Source: JAJEEA01 sp965116765 (lineage in GTDB: Bacteria > Acidobacteriota > Vicinamibacteria > Vicinamibacterales > UBA8438). Taken from it: a stretch of 64,000 nt of DNA. Numbering within the stretch: the stretch's first letter is position 1; each line of letters starts with the position of its first letter. The position numbers were made by a program, and so were the translations under genes. The stretch covers positions 5,146,001 to 5,210,000 of the forward strand of contig OZ220718.1 in NCBI GenBank assembly GCA_965116765.1. Direction: 5' to 3'. The notes below the pieces were generated by a model. It did no database searches, was not told the origin of the DNA, and worked only from the letters and a program-made list of their open reading frames with translations. This document shows positions 9,624-17,957 of this stretch, piece after piece.

Positions 9624-9707
9624 GGGGACCGTTGCGGGGGGGGAGCGGCAGGCGACAGGGCGGGCCCGCGCGCGACTGGCGCCGCCTCAGCTACGGGAGC
9701 GGCCGCC

Positions 9708-10133
9708 CTACAGCGGCCAGTCGCGGAGGATGCGCTCGGTCTCCTCCAGGTGGGTGCTCTCGTCGCGGATGAAGTCTTCGAGCTGAACCGCGAGGCCCTT
9801 GTCGCCGTAGGCCTCGGCCTCCTGCGCGCGCTTCGTGTAGCCGCGCATGGCGTGGGCCTCGGCCTCGACGACGGCCTCGAGCATCGCGCGGTTGCCGTCG
9901 GGCAGGGCGACGTCGCGCGGCACCGTCGTCGGCTTTCCGCCCAGCGACACGATCTTGTTGGCGAGGAACTGGGCGTGCAGTTGCTCGTCGGCGACCTCGG
10001 CCAGGAAGAACTGCGAGAGCTGGGGCCGGTAGGGCCCGGTGGCGCGGGCGGCGTAGAGGATGTACTGGATCATCGCCCCGAGCTCGTCGGCGAGGTCCTG
10101 GTTGAGCTTCCCGATCAGTTCGTCCTTCGTCAA
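9708..10133 (-). CDS. bacterioferritin-like ferritin
   Basis: A 141-residue four-helix-bundle protein that stores or detoxifies iron. All six di-iron ferroxidase ligands are visible at spacing very close to Escherichia coli Bfr: E17, E50, H53 (EVADEQLH), E92 and E125 with H128 (DESTH). The length is slightly short of the usual 155-160 residues and there is no obvious heme-ligand methionine in the canonical site, so heme binding is uncertain. It lies between the ABC-F gene (84 bp downstream on the same strand) and the serine hydrolase. The spacing of about 115 bp to the hydrolase suggests separate expression. Confidence 0.88.
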   Translation of the reverse strand: MTKDELIGKLNQDLADELGAMIQYILYAARATGPYRPQLSQFFLAEVADEQLHAQFLANKIVSLGGKPTTVPRDVALPDGNRAMLEAVVEAEAHAMRGYTKRAQEAEAYGDKGLAVQLEDFIRDESTHLEETERILRDWPL

Positions 10134-10247
10134 CGGTCTCTCCTCGGCGGACGGCGACTCGTCGGTCGCCGGTCGAGCGGACGGCGCCCCGGGTGCGGCC
10201 CCGAGGCGCCGGTGCTTCTTCGCGGGCGCCCCGAGGCGCTCGCGGCG

Positions 10248-11546
10248 TCAGTCGACGATCGCCTGGTAGACCAGCGACCGCACCTTCTGCTGGTCGTCGA
10301 GGCCGATGGCCGGGATGATCTGCGTCAGGTAGACCACCACCATCTCCTCCTTCGGGTCGGCCCAGTAGGTGGAGTGGTAGGCGCCGCCCCACCCGAACTC
10401 GCCGGCGGAGCCGGGCAGGCCGGCCGCGGCGGGGTCGTGGGTAATCGAGAAGCCGAGGCCGAAGCCCTGGCCGGGGCGGAACGGGATGCCGCCGAGGTGG
10501 TCGCTCAGCATCGACTCGACGGTCTTGCGCGAGAGGATGCGGGTGCCGTCGAGCTCGCCGCCGTTCAGCATCATCTGCAGGAACGTGGCGTAGTCGGTGG
10601 CCGTCGACAGCAGGCCGGCGCCGGCCGAGAACGCCTTGCGGGGGCCGTTGACGTAGTGCCCCTGGCCCACCATGTGGCCGGGGTCGGGCGCCTTCTCGAA
10701 GCTGCCGCCGTCGCCCACCGACGAGTAGACGGTGGCGAGGCGGCCCAGCTTGCCGTCGGGCAGGAAGAAGTGCGTGTCGTTCATCCCGAGCGGCTCGAAC
10801 AGGCGCTCGGTGAGGAACTCGCCCAGGGTCTGGCCGCTGATCTTCTCGATCATCGCGCCGAGGATGTCGGTGTTGTAGCCGTAGATCCACTGCTCGCCGG
10901 GGTGCGCGTCCATCGGCAGCTCGGCGAGGCGGGCCATGGTGTCGCCCACCGTCTCGTCGCGGTCGGCGAAGTACCAGCCGGTGATGCCCGCCTCCTCCCA
11001 CGCGTCGGCGACCGGCCCGCGAGCGCCCAGCAGGCCCATGCCGTAGCTGATGCCGGCGGTGTGGGTCAGGAGGTCGCGGATGGTGATGGGCCGGCGCGCC
11101 GGCACGACGTCGTAGCCGCCCTCGTCGTTGGGCTCGGCGACGGTCGTCTCCGCAAACGCGGGCAGGTACTTGCCGACCGGGTCGGTGATGAGCAGCTTGC
11201 CCTCCTCCTGCAGCAGCATGACCCCGACGCTGGCCAGCGCCTTGGTCTGCGACGCGATGCGGAAGATGCCGTCGGACGGCATCGGCGCCTCGGCCTCGAC
11301 GTCGCGCCAGCCGATGCCCTCGCGGTAGGCGATCTTGCCGCGGCGGACGACGATGGTGACGGCGCCGGCGAGCCGGCCCTCGTCGACCATCGTCTCGAGG
11401 GCGAGGCTCAGGCGGTCGAGCCGCTCCGACGACATGCCCACCTCTTCCGGCTCGACCCTGACCAGCCCCTGGGCGGCCCCGGTCTGGGGAACGAGCAGCA
11501 GCGCGAACACGACGGCGAGCGCCGTCAGGCGGATGCGTGATCTCAT
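10248..11546 (-). CDS. exported serine hydrolase, class C beta-lactamase/EstB family
   Basis: 432 residues with a signal peptide (LTALAVVFALLLVPQTGAAQ). The catalytic tetrad motif S99-Q-T-K102 (IASQTKAL) and the YxN motif in IYGYNTDIL are present. The third motif region reads FGWGGAYHSTYW, matching the HxG/KTG position of EstB-type esterases. The family hydrolyses esters, D-amino acid peptides or beta-lactams in the periplasm, and this sequence alone does not discriminate. Length and domain are complete. No AmpR-like regulator is adjacent. Confidence 0.9.
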   Translation of the reverse strand: MRSRIRLTALAVVFALLLVPQTGAAQGLVRVEPEEVGMSSERLDRLSLALETMVDEGRLAGAVTIVVRRGKIAYREGIGWRDVEAEAPMPSDGIFRIASQTKALASVGVMLLQEEGKLLITDPVGKYLPAFAETTVAEPNDEGGYDVVPARRPITIRDLLTHTAGISYGMGLLGARGPVADAWEEAGITGWYFADRDETVGDTMARLAELPMDAHPGEQWIYGYNTDILGAMIEKISGQTLGEFLTERLFEPLGMNDTHFFLPDGKLGRLATVYSSVGDGGSFEKAPDPGHMVGQGHYVNGPRKAFSAGAGLLSTATDYATFLQMMLNGGELDGTRILSRKTVESMLSDHLGGIPFRPGQGFGLGFSITHDPAAAGLPGSAGEFGWGGAYHSTYWADPKEEMVVVYLTQIIPAIGLDDQQKVRSLVYQAIVD

Positions 11547-11699
11547 GGCGTTACCTCTGTCTTCGTCTCTAACCTTCTTCGATTCCTGCGTACAACCGGA
11601 TCGAGCCCGGCGGCAGCGAGCCTCGGGGCGTCGCGGGCCGCTCCAACCGGTCGACCATCCCTCCGAAATGTCCGCGCGATCCCGCGCAGACCGCTGGTC

Positions 11700-11963
11700 T
11701 CATGATATCCGTGACGGTGGCCCGGTAGAAGGGCGGCGGCCGAGCGACGGACCGTCCGTCGCCCGACGCGCGGTCACCTTCGAGCCGATCCGGCTGCACC
11801 AGCCGCGTAGCGCCTGCCGGTCCTCGGCGAAGTCCTCGCTGTGGTGGTAGCGGTCGAACGGCGCCGGCATCCGCAGGTCGGTGAGGGTGTTGTGGCCGAT
11901 CACCCCCATCCCCTCGTCGCGGCAGAAGTTCATGAAGACCACCTCGGGCCGGGGCCGGTGTCG
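11700..11963 (-). pseudogene. unrecognised C-terminal coding fragment after the DUF5916 gene
   Basis: Directly after the stop of the DUF5916 gene, and in the same frame, about 87 codons stay open. The first half has a natural composition (VVFMNFCRDEGMGVIGHN, DRYHHSEDFAEDRQALRGW) before it degrades into arginine-serine-rich sequence. There is no start codon with a ribosome site and I recognise no family, so it looks like the tail of a lost gene. It sits in the 417-bp gap between the serine hydrolase and the DUF5916 gene; 11547-11699 shows nothing. Confidence 0.3.
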
Positions 11964-14297
11964 TCAGTAGCGGAACAACACCCGCAGCTTGGTGAAGAGG
12001 GCGCGGTTCGTCCGACGGAACGCGGTCGGCTCGAAGTACCTCGGATCGTGCACGGCGACCGCGTCCTCCTGCCGGAAGTGGTCGTCGTAGCCGAAGTAGA
12101 ACACCGTCAGGGCGTTGATGCGGTAGGTCAGGAGGAGGTTCGTGCCCCGGGTGCCGCGGAACGAGTCGACCTCGGTGATGTTCCGCAGCAGCAGGCGGTC
12201 GGTGAACGTGAACGTCGATAGCGCCCGCAGCACGCGCACGTCGAACACCTGCCGGTCGCCGCCGGCGCGGACGTCGAAGAACCGGCTGGTGACGAGGTCG
12301 ATCTGCGAGGTGAACCGCGGGGCGGGCCGGATGGTCGCGGACAGCGTGGCGCTGTTGCCGCGCCCGAGATAGGGGTTCTCGCGGTCGACGTAGTAGATCT
12401 CGTCGCCCCACCGCAGGCTGCCGCCCAGGGAGAAGAGGCGGCTCGTGCTGACGAACGTGGACAGGCTGTAGTTGCGGCGGTCGAAGTCGACCCCCCCGAA
12501 CCGCTCGTGGGCCTGGATCGCGTTCGCGGTGACGTTGACGTTCCGGCTGAAGTTCATGTTCAGCGCGACGTCGACGTTCTCGTCCTCGCGGATGCCGGCA
12601 TGGGTGTAGCTGACCTGGTAGCGGAGGCTCGGGCCCCAGTTGATGATCCAGCTCTCCGGCCACCAGCGGTAGCCGACGTTGGCGGCCCCGAGCTGCTGGT
12701 CCACGCGCTGGAGGAACCCCACGTCGGTGCGGAAGTCGGGATCGATGCGCGCCGCGAACAGGGAGCCCACCAGGTGGCGCCCCTCGTGCTGGAGGAAGGC
12801 GCCCATCATGGGCCCCTCCCGCTCGACCCCCTGCTCGTCCCGATGCTGCGACCGGAACGCGACCAGGTTCAGCCGGCTGGCCCGGCCGAGCCGGAACTGC
12901 GCGTCGGCGCCGGCCACGCGGCTGTGCACGTCGAGGAACTCGCGGTCGGTGACGAGCGTCCCGACGTGCGACTCCGAGTAGAGGTCGTAGCGCGCCCGAC
13001 CTATCAGCACCCGGGCGTTCTCGCCGTACCCGCGCTCGCCGGGGTCGTCCCGCCTTCCCGGCGCCTCGTCGTCGGTCGCCATCACCCCGAGGGTCGTGTT
13101 CCCCACCTTGCCGGTCAGCTTGGCGCCCAGGTTCGGGTCGACGAGGGTGCGCGTGTGCACGAGGTCGACGGGAGAGGGGAACTCGAAGATCTCGGCGCCC
13201 TCCAGGAAGAAGGGCCGCAGCTCGGGGAAGAAGAGGGGGAACCGCTGGTTGACCTCGATCTGCGGCAGGTCGGACTCGATCTGCGAGAAGTCGGGGTTGC
13301 CGGTGAAGTCGGCGGTCAGGTTCGACGTGATGCCGTACTTGACGTTCAGGCCCATCTCGGGGTCCGTGCTCCGGTCGACCAGCGCGCCCGTGCCCCGATC
13401 GAACAGCTCGTAGCCGATGGCGGTGAACGACGGCAGGATCTCGAGGTTGCGGCTGGTGGAGAGGTCGGTTATGCCCTCGAGCACGCCCATCTGCCCCATG
13501 AAGCTCTGCACGTCGCGCGACATCGGGGCCCAGACCACGTTCTCCTGATCCTTCCCCTTGATCTCCCGCACGATCTGGAACCCCCAGCGGTGCTCCGCGC
13601 CGGGCGGTCGCTCGGGGTAGCGGAAGCTCTTGAACGGGATGGCCATCTCCGCCGTGTAGCCGTCCTCGACGATCTGCGCGCCGCTGTAGAACAGGGCGTC
13701 CCACGACCGGTCGGCGACGGGGATCGGGCCGCCCCGGGTCTGGCCCGCGTTGATCACCCCGTCGCCTGCACGTTGTAGCCGTTCAGGTCGAAGTCGTAGC
13801 AGCGCTGCTGATCGAGGAACGGGTCGAGGTAGACGGTGATCAGGTCGTCCTGCCACGTCGTGTCGCGGTCGGCGCGGCTGGCCCGCATGATGCCCGGGTC
13901 GGCGTAGTGCAGGTAGAACGCGAAGTAGACGTGGTCGCGGTCGTAGGCGATGTAGACCTCGGTGTCCTCGGTCGCGGGCGCGCCGTCGAGGGGCGACTGC
14001 TGCACGAACTCGGAGAGCATGGCGGCGGTGCGCCACACCTCGTCGTCAAGGCGCCCGTCGATCGCGGGGGGCGTGTCCGTGCGAGTGGCCCGGACCCGCG
14101 GCCGGCCGACGAGCGCCCCGTAGCCGGCGCCGGACGCCGCGACCGTCGAGTCGTCCACGCGGGGCCGGTCCGGCCCGGACGCCCGACCTTTATGGCGGCC
14201 CATCGGGAAGCCGGCGCCGGACTGGGGCGTGGAGACGCTCGAGGGGACCGGCCGCGAGGCACAGCGCGAGCGCGGGAATCGTGAGAACTCTCGGCAT
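11964..14297 (-). pseudogene. DUF5916 outer-membrane protein with CBM9/DOMON-like N-domain, frameshifted
   Basis: The protein reads as an exported DUF5916 protein: an N-terminal CBM9-like sugar-binding fold (PPAIDGRLDDEVWRTA, YIAYDRDHVYFAFYLHY) and a long barrel-like C-domain ending in LRVLFRY. The coding frame breaks at 13764-13767: upstream codons end ...NVQATG-stop, while the next frame resumes as GDGVINAGQT. One missing G in the GGGCGAC run explains it. A second shift is likely between 14192 and about 14240. The best signal peptide (ATG 14297, PRVLTIPALALCLAAGP) is in the downstream frame, not that of the N-domain. Either the gene is inactivated or the assembly has indels. DUF5916 function is unknown. 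Confidence 0.75.
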
Positions 14298-14424
14298 GGG
14301 TCGACGTCGATGGTTGGGAGCCGGGGCCTCGCGCAGCGCCCTCGGGATTCGGCGGGGCGCCCGGCAATGGGATGGTTTGCGGATCGGACTCGAATCTCTG
14401 CCGATCCTACTCGACCTCCGGCCC

Positions 14425-14622
14425 GCGGGCGCCCGTCGGGCGGCTCGCGGCGGCGTCGAGGGCTCGGCCGACGCTCGGCCGGGCGAGAGCCGTCATTCTG
14501 GCGGCGTGGCCGACTCCTGCTCGGCCGCGGGCGGCCGTCGGGCGGCTCGTGGCGGCGTCGAGGGCTCGGCCGACGCTCGGCGGGGCGAGAGCTATCATTC
14601 CCGCGGCATGGCCGATCCCTGT
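14425..14622. repeat. 102-bp tandem duplication covering the methyltransferase start
   Basis: Copy 1 (14425-14520) and copy 2 (14527-14622) are offset by exactly 102 bp and share about 90 percent of bases by eye, including TCGAGGGCTCGGCCGACGCT. The ATG at 14608 in copy 2 corresponds to a GTG at 14506 in copy 1. The first codons match too (VADSCSAAGG against MADPCDVCGAAGG). Because 102 is a multiple of three, the frame stays open through both. Confidence 0.85.
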
Positions 14623-15708
14623 GACGTCTGCGGCGCGGCCGGCGGCATGCGGCCGTTGCTCGAGGCGGGGTTGCACGGGGTCGGGGCGGTGTGGATCCGG
14701 CGATGCGCCGGCTGCGGCTTCCGGCAGGTCCGCCCGCGGCTCCCGCCCGCCGCGCTCGACGCGCTCTACGGCGCGGACTACTTCGACTCGGCATCCGCGC
14801 ACGGCTTTGCGGGGTACGCGCGCCAGCGCCAGCGCTACGAGCGCGACGCGTACTTCCTCGCCCGCGAGCTCCGGCGAATCGCGCCCGCGGGTCGGTTTCT
14901 CGAGGTCGGCAGCGCCCTCGGATTCCTGCTCGCCGCCCTCGGTCCGCTCACCGGTTGGGAGGTCGAGGGTGTCGAGGTGTCGCGGTTCGGGGCCTGGTAC
15001 GCCCGCGACCGGTTCGGGGCCGCGGTGCACCGGGGAACCCTGGAGGAGGCGGGTCTGCCGTCGGACGCCTTCGACTACGTGCTGCAGAAGGACCTGCTGG
15101 AGCACGTCACCCACCCGCGGCGCCACCTGGAGGAGACGCGGCGCATCATGCGGCGGGGCGGGCGGCTCCGCGTCGTCACCCCCAACGGAGAGGCCGACCT
15201 GCGGCCATTGGGTCGGACCGCGGCGGCGCGCGAGAGCGACGAGCTGCCGCTGCTGGGCCAGGGGCACCTGTCGTTCTTCTCCCGGCCGCAGTTGCTCCGC
15301 CTGTTCGAGGGCGTCGGGTTCCGGGTGCTGCGTCTGCGGTCCATCGGGATACGCCGGGGCCTGCGGGCGCTGGGGTTGGTGCCGGGGCGGCGCAGTCGAG
15401 CGCCGTCGGTGCGCCGGCAGGCGCTGGCGTTGCGGGATCGGTTCGTTGACGACGGCGGCGAGGGGCCTCTGGTGCGCCGGCAGACGCTCGTGCCGCGCGA
15501 TCGGCCCGCTGACGGCGCGGCAGGGCCTCTTCCGGCGTCGTGGAGGGAGCAGGCCGCCCGGATCGATGCGGAGGTCGCCGCGCATCACCGGTGGGTCCGC
15601 GGCTGGCGGCTGTACTTCCACTACCGCCGTCTCGCGAAACGGCTCGACGCCCTGCCGGGCTCGTGGGCGGTGGGCCAGGACTTCGACGTCCTCGTCGAGA
15701 AGCGCTGA
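14608..15708 (+). CDS. class I SAM-dependent methyltransferase with N-terminal zinc-finger-like motif
   Basis: 366 residues. The N-terminus has paired cysteines (CDVC at 5-8 and CAGC at about 33-36), the zinc-binding start seen in methyltransferases of surface sugar or small-molecule pathways. The SAM-binding fold follows: FLEVGSALGFLLAAL (motif I), GVEVSRFGAWYA, and YVLQKDLLEHVTHP before RIMRRGGRLRVVTPNG. The C-terminal third is arginine-rich with two imperfect copies of VRRQALALRDRF. The acceptor substrate is unknown. The ATG at 14608 is preferred, but an in-frame GTG at 14506 in the duplicated leader could add 34 residues. Divergent from the DUF5916 gene. Confidence 0.85.
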   Translation: MADPCDVCGAAGGMRPLLEAGLHGVGAVWIRRCAGCGFRQVRPRLPPAALDALYGADYFDSASAHGFAGYARQRQRYERDAYFLARELRRIAPAGRFLEVGSALGFLLAALGPLTGWEVEGVEVSRFGAWYARDRFGAAVHRGTLEEAGLPSDAFDYVLQKDLLEHVTHPRRHLEETRRIMRRGGRLRVVTPNGEADLRPLGRTAAARESDELPLLGQGHLSFFSRPQLLRLFEGVGFRVLRLRSIGIRRGLRALGLVPGRRSRAPSVRRQALALRDRFVDDGGEGPLVRRQTLVPRDRPADGAAGPLPASWREQAARIDAEVAAHHRWVRGWRLYFHYRRLAKRLDALPGSWAVGQDFDVLVEKR

Positions 15709-15776
15709 GTCCGCGGCACCTCCGTCGGGGGGCGAAGTCGAATCGCGGGCGCAGGGACGCGCGTCGAGCCGCCGGA

Positions 15777-16121
15777 CTACAGAGCGAGGACTCGCCTCAG
15801 CCCGTTGTCGACGCGCGCCATCAGTCTGGGCGGGATCTGCCCGACCCGGCGGGAGAGATAGCCCTCGTCGAGCGTGACGATCTGCGTGACGTTGGCGACC
15901 GAGTCTCTGGGAAGGCCGGTGCTCTTCGCGGGAAGCAGGACGTTGCCGGGCATGTCGACGAGGCGCGCGTTCGACGTCAGGATCACCCCGAGGACCGTCC
16001 GTAGCCTGCTTCTGTTGAACGCATCCGCCTGGACGACGAGCAGGGGATGGGGAAAGCCGGGCTCGGAGCCGCGGGGTTCGTCCAGTTCGGCCCACCACAC
16101 CTCGCGCCGCGCGATTACCAT
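15777..16121 (-). CDS. mazF: MazF/PemK-type endoribonuclease toxin
   Basis: A 114-residue toxin of the CcdB/MazF barrel fold, which cleaves mRNA or tRNA at specific sites. Characteristic features are the N-terminal REVWWAELDEPRGSEPG (family pattern G(D/E)(V/I)W..L....G.E), HPLLVVQADAFN, and the middle VILTSNARL preceding GNVLLPA. Complete length. Its ATG overlaps the last codons of the antitoxin gene by 7 bases (ATGGTAA), so the pair is translationally coupled. Downstream is the convergent methyltransferase. Confidence 0.9.
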   Translation of the reverse strand: MVIARREVWWAELDEPRGSEPGFPHPLLVVQADAFNRSRLRTVLGVILTSNARLVDMPGNVLLPAKSTGLPRDSVANVTQIVTLDEGYLSRRVGQIPPRLMARVDNGLRRVLAL

Positions 16122-16354
16122 TTCCCCCGGGAGCCGACGCTTCGCGCCTGAGCCGCCCGCAACGCCGGGTCGACGCCGCCCGATTCATCGGCGAGCACTT
16201 CGTTGAGCTTCGACGTGACGTCCGCGTCGCGGTGCTTGGCGAGGTACTCGGCGAGAGCGACGGCGTACAGCTCGCTCCTCGACATTCCCTGCCGCTTCGC
16301 GAGGTCGTTCGCCGACAGGAAGAGATCGTCCGGGAGGGAAACGGCGGTCTTCAT
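16115..16354 (-). CDS. mazE: ribbon-helix-helix antitoxin of the MazF pair
   Basis: 79 residues. The N-terminus KTAVSLPDDLF is the beta strand and turn of a MetJ/Arc (CopG) DNA-binding fold, followed by two helices (SANDLAKRQ, SRSELYAVALAEYLAKH) and an acidic tail that would wrap the toxin. The ATG at 16354 is chosen because it begins exactly at the DNA-binding strand. It lies only six bases after a TATAAT box, so the mRNA is probably leaderless. It should repress its own operon through the palindrome at 16375-16395. The mazE symbol is by role, not by close sequence match. Confidence 0.85.
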   Translation of the reverse strand: MKTAVSLPDDLFLSANDLAKRQGMSRSELYAVALAEYLAKHRDADVTSKLNEVLADESGGVDPALRAAQARSVGSRGKW

Positions 16355-16360
16355 ACCGAG

Positions 16361-16395
16361 ATTATACCTTCGTTGTACCGTGTCGCTCACGGTAC
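16361..16395 (-). promoter_or_regulatory. promoter and palindromic operator of the MazEF operon
   Basis: On the minus strand TATAAT occupies 16366-16361. An exact inverted repeat, GTACCGTG-N5-CACGGTAC, covers 16375-16395 and overlaps the place of the -35 box, which is itself a poor match. This is the arrangement expected for autorepression by a ribbon-helix-helix antitoxin. The distance from the -10 to the ATG is six bases. Confidence 0.75.
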
Positions 16396-16516
16396 CGCGT
16401 CGCCGCGTCCTGCCGGTCTCAGTTGCCCAACCAGGGGCTGGCGCAGTGGAAACGGGGCGCGGGGCCCCAGGACCGTGGATCGGGCGCCGAGCGGGACCGT
16501 CCGGCGAGCTACATAT

Positions 16517-16534
16517 ATGCTGATATACCAGCAT
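16517..16534 (+). promoter_or_regulatory. candidate PadR operator overlapping the start codon
   Basis: Perfect inverted repeat ATGCTG-N6-CAGCAT in an AT-rich island (ACATATATGCTGATATACC). Its right arm includes the first two bases of the PadR start codon at 16533. PadR proteins commonly bind such dyads in their own promoters, so autoregulation is inferred. TATATG or GATATA within it could serve as a -10. Confidence 0.5.
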
Positions 16535-17152
16535 GAGCCTCGACCACATCCTCCTCGGCCTGCTCCGCCAACCCGGCCACCGGCTACGACCTCGGGAACG
16601 CGTTCAGCGAGAACGTCCGGCATTTCTGGTCGGCCGAGCTCAGCCAGATCTACCCGGCCCTCAAGCGCCTCGAGCAGCGGGGGATGCTCCGCAGCCGGGT
16701 CGAGCCGTCCCCGAAGGGGCCGAACCGCCGGGTCTACGCGTTGACGGAGGCGGGTCGGGCCGAGCTGCTGCGCTGGCTGCGGGGCGGTTCCCGCGGTCGG
16801 TACGGAGCGGTTCGCCTATCTGGCCCAGCTCTACTTCATGGACGCGCTCGGCGACCTGCGCGAGACCCGCGCGTTCATGACCGCGCTCCGGGGCCACCTG
16901 GCCGGCTGGCTGGCGCAGCTCCGGGCGGTGGAGCGGGACGTCGCCGCCGCGCACGGCGGAGACCCCGCCCGGTACAGCGACGCGGGCTTCCACCACTTCG
17001 CGGCCCTCCGCATGGGCATCCACTCCATCGGGTCGAAGGTGGCCTGGTGCGACGAGACCGTGGCCGCGATCGACCGGCGCCTGGCGCCCGCGCGGGACGC
17101 GGGGGGCGCGGCGCACGATGAACCCTGGAAGGAGATGGAGCATCTGCTATGA
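16533..17152 (+). pseudogene. PadR-family transcriptional regulator, two apparent frameshifts
   Basis: Pieced across three frames this is a complete PadR repressor. It has the winged-helix N-domain (MSLDHILLGLLRQ / PATGYDLGNAF / IYPALKRLEQRGML, RVYALTEAGRAELLRWLRG) and a long helical Vir_act_alpha_C tail to EPWKEMEHLL. The first shift is one surplus base in the CCC run near 16573-16575. The second is one surplus base in GGTTCCC near 16787-16790. Each break leaves clean family sequence on both sides, which favours recent indels or assembly error over long decay. The stop overlaps the next ATG by four bases (ATGA), so it was an operon with the membrane protein. Confidence 0.8.
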
Positions 17153-17899
17153 CGAGCATCGTCGGCCTGGCGATGGACGCCCTGGTGCTGGCCCACGTCC
17201 GCGACGGGGTTCGTCGGCCTCGCCGCATTCTGGATCCCGCTGTTCGCGAGGAAGGGCGGCCGGGCGCACGTGCGGGCGGGCCGCGTCTTCACCTACTGCG
17301 CCTACGTCGTGACGCTGTCGGCGGTCACCGCGGCGGCGGGCCGCATCGCCGCCCTCGGGGCGCAGGGCCTCGGTCCCGCGGACCGGCCCGAGACCTGGGG
17401 CTTCGCGCTCTTCCTCGGCTATCTCGGGGTGGCGACCTTCGCCACGGTGCGGCACGCGATACGCGTGGTCGAGACGAGGAAGTCGCCGGAGAGGCTGCGG
17501 ACGCCGTTCCACGAGGCCCTCGCGTGGGCCTCGATCGCCGGCAGCGTCGCCGTCGTCGCGTTCGCGCTGGCGGTCCGGTCCGACGCCTCGCCGATCCTGC
17601 TCGGGCTGAGCCCCGTCGGCCTCGTCACCGGGTCGGGCATGCTGCGGCTGATGCGCCGCCCCGGCGCGCGGCGCATGGGCTGGTTCTACAGCCACCTGGG
17701 GTCGATGCTGGGGGGCGGCATCGCCTTCCACACCGCGTTTGCCGTCTTCGGGGCGCAGCGGCTGTGGGCCTACGACCTCGCGGGACCGCTCGCCGTCGTG
17801 CCGTGGATCCTGCCCACGGCCCTCGGCATTCCCGCCATCGTCGTCTGGACCCGGTACTACCGGCGGAAGTTCGAGCCCGCGGCGCCGGCCGCGGCGTGA
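17149..17899 (+). pseudogene. multi-pass membrane protein coupled to PadR, one apparent frameshift
   Basis: Starts MTSIVGLAMDALVLAHV and, after one surplus C near 17195-17197, continues as ATGFVGLAAFWIPLFARKGG in the next frame. The rest encodes about 230 residues with six or so hydrophobic segments (GFALFLGYLGVATFATVRH, ASIAGSVAVVAFALAV, VVPWILPTALGIPAIVVW). A conserved HLGSMLGGGIAFHTAF carries histidines that could bind metal or heme. It resembles DUF2306-like membrane proteins found next to PadR regulators; I cannot name a function. It is convergent with the ADOP permease at 17958. Confidence 0.7.
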
Positions 17900-17957
17900 A
17901 CGAAGGACGCGGCGGTCCTGCGGCTCTGACTCTCGGTCTGTCGAGCCTCCTCGCAAC

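Noticed and set aside
7590..11540. Plus-strand open frame of about 1300 codons
   Set aside because: It lies antisense to the ABC-F, bacterioferritin and serine-hydrolase genes, each of which has complete catalytic motifs.
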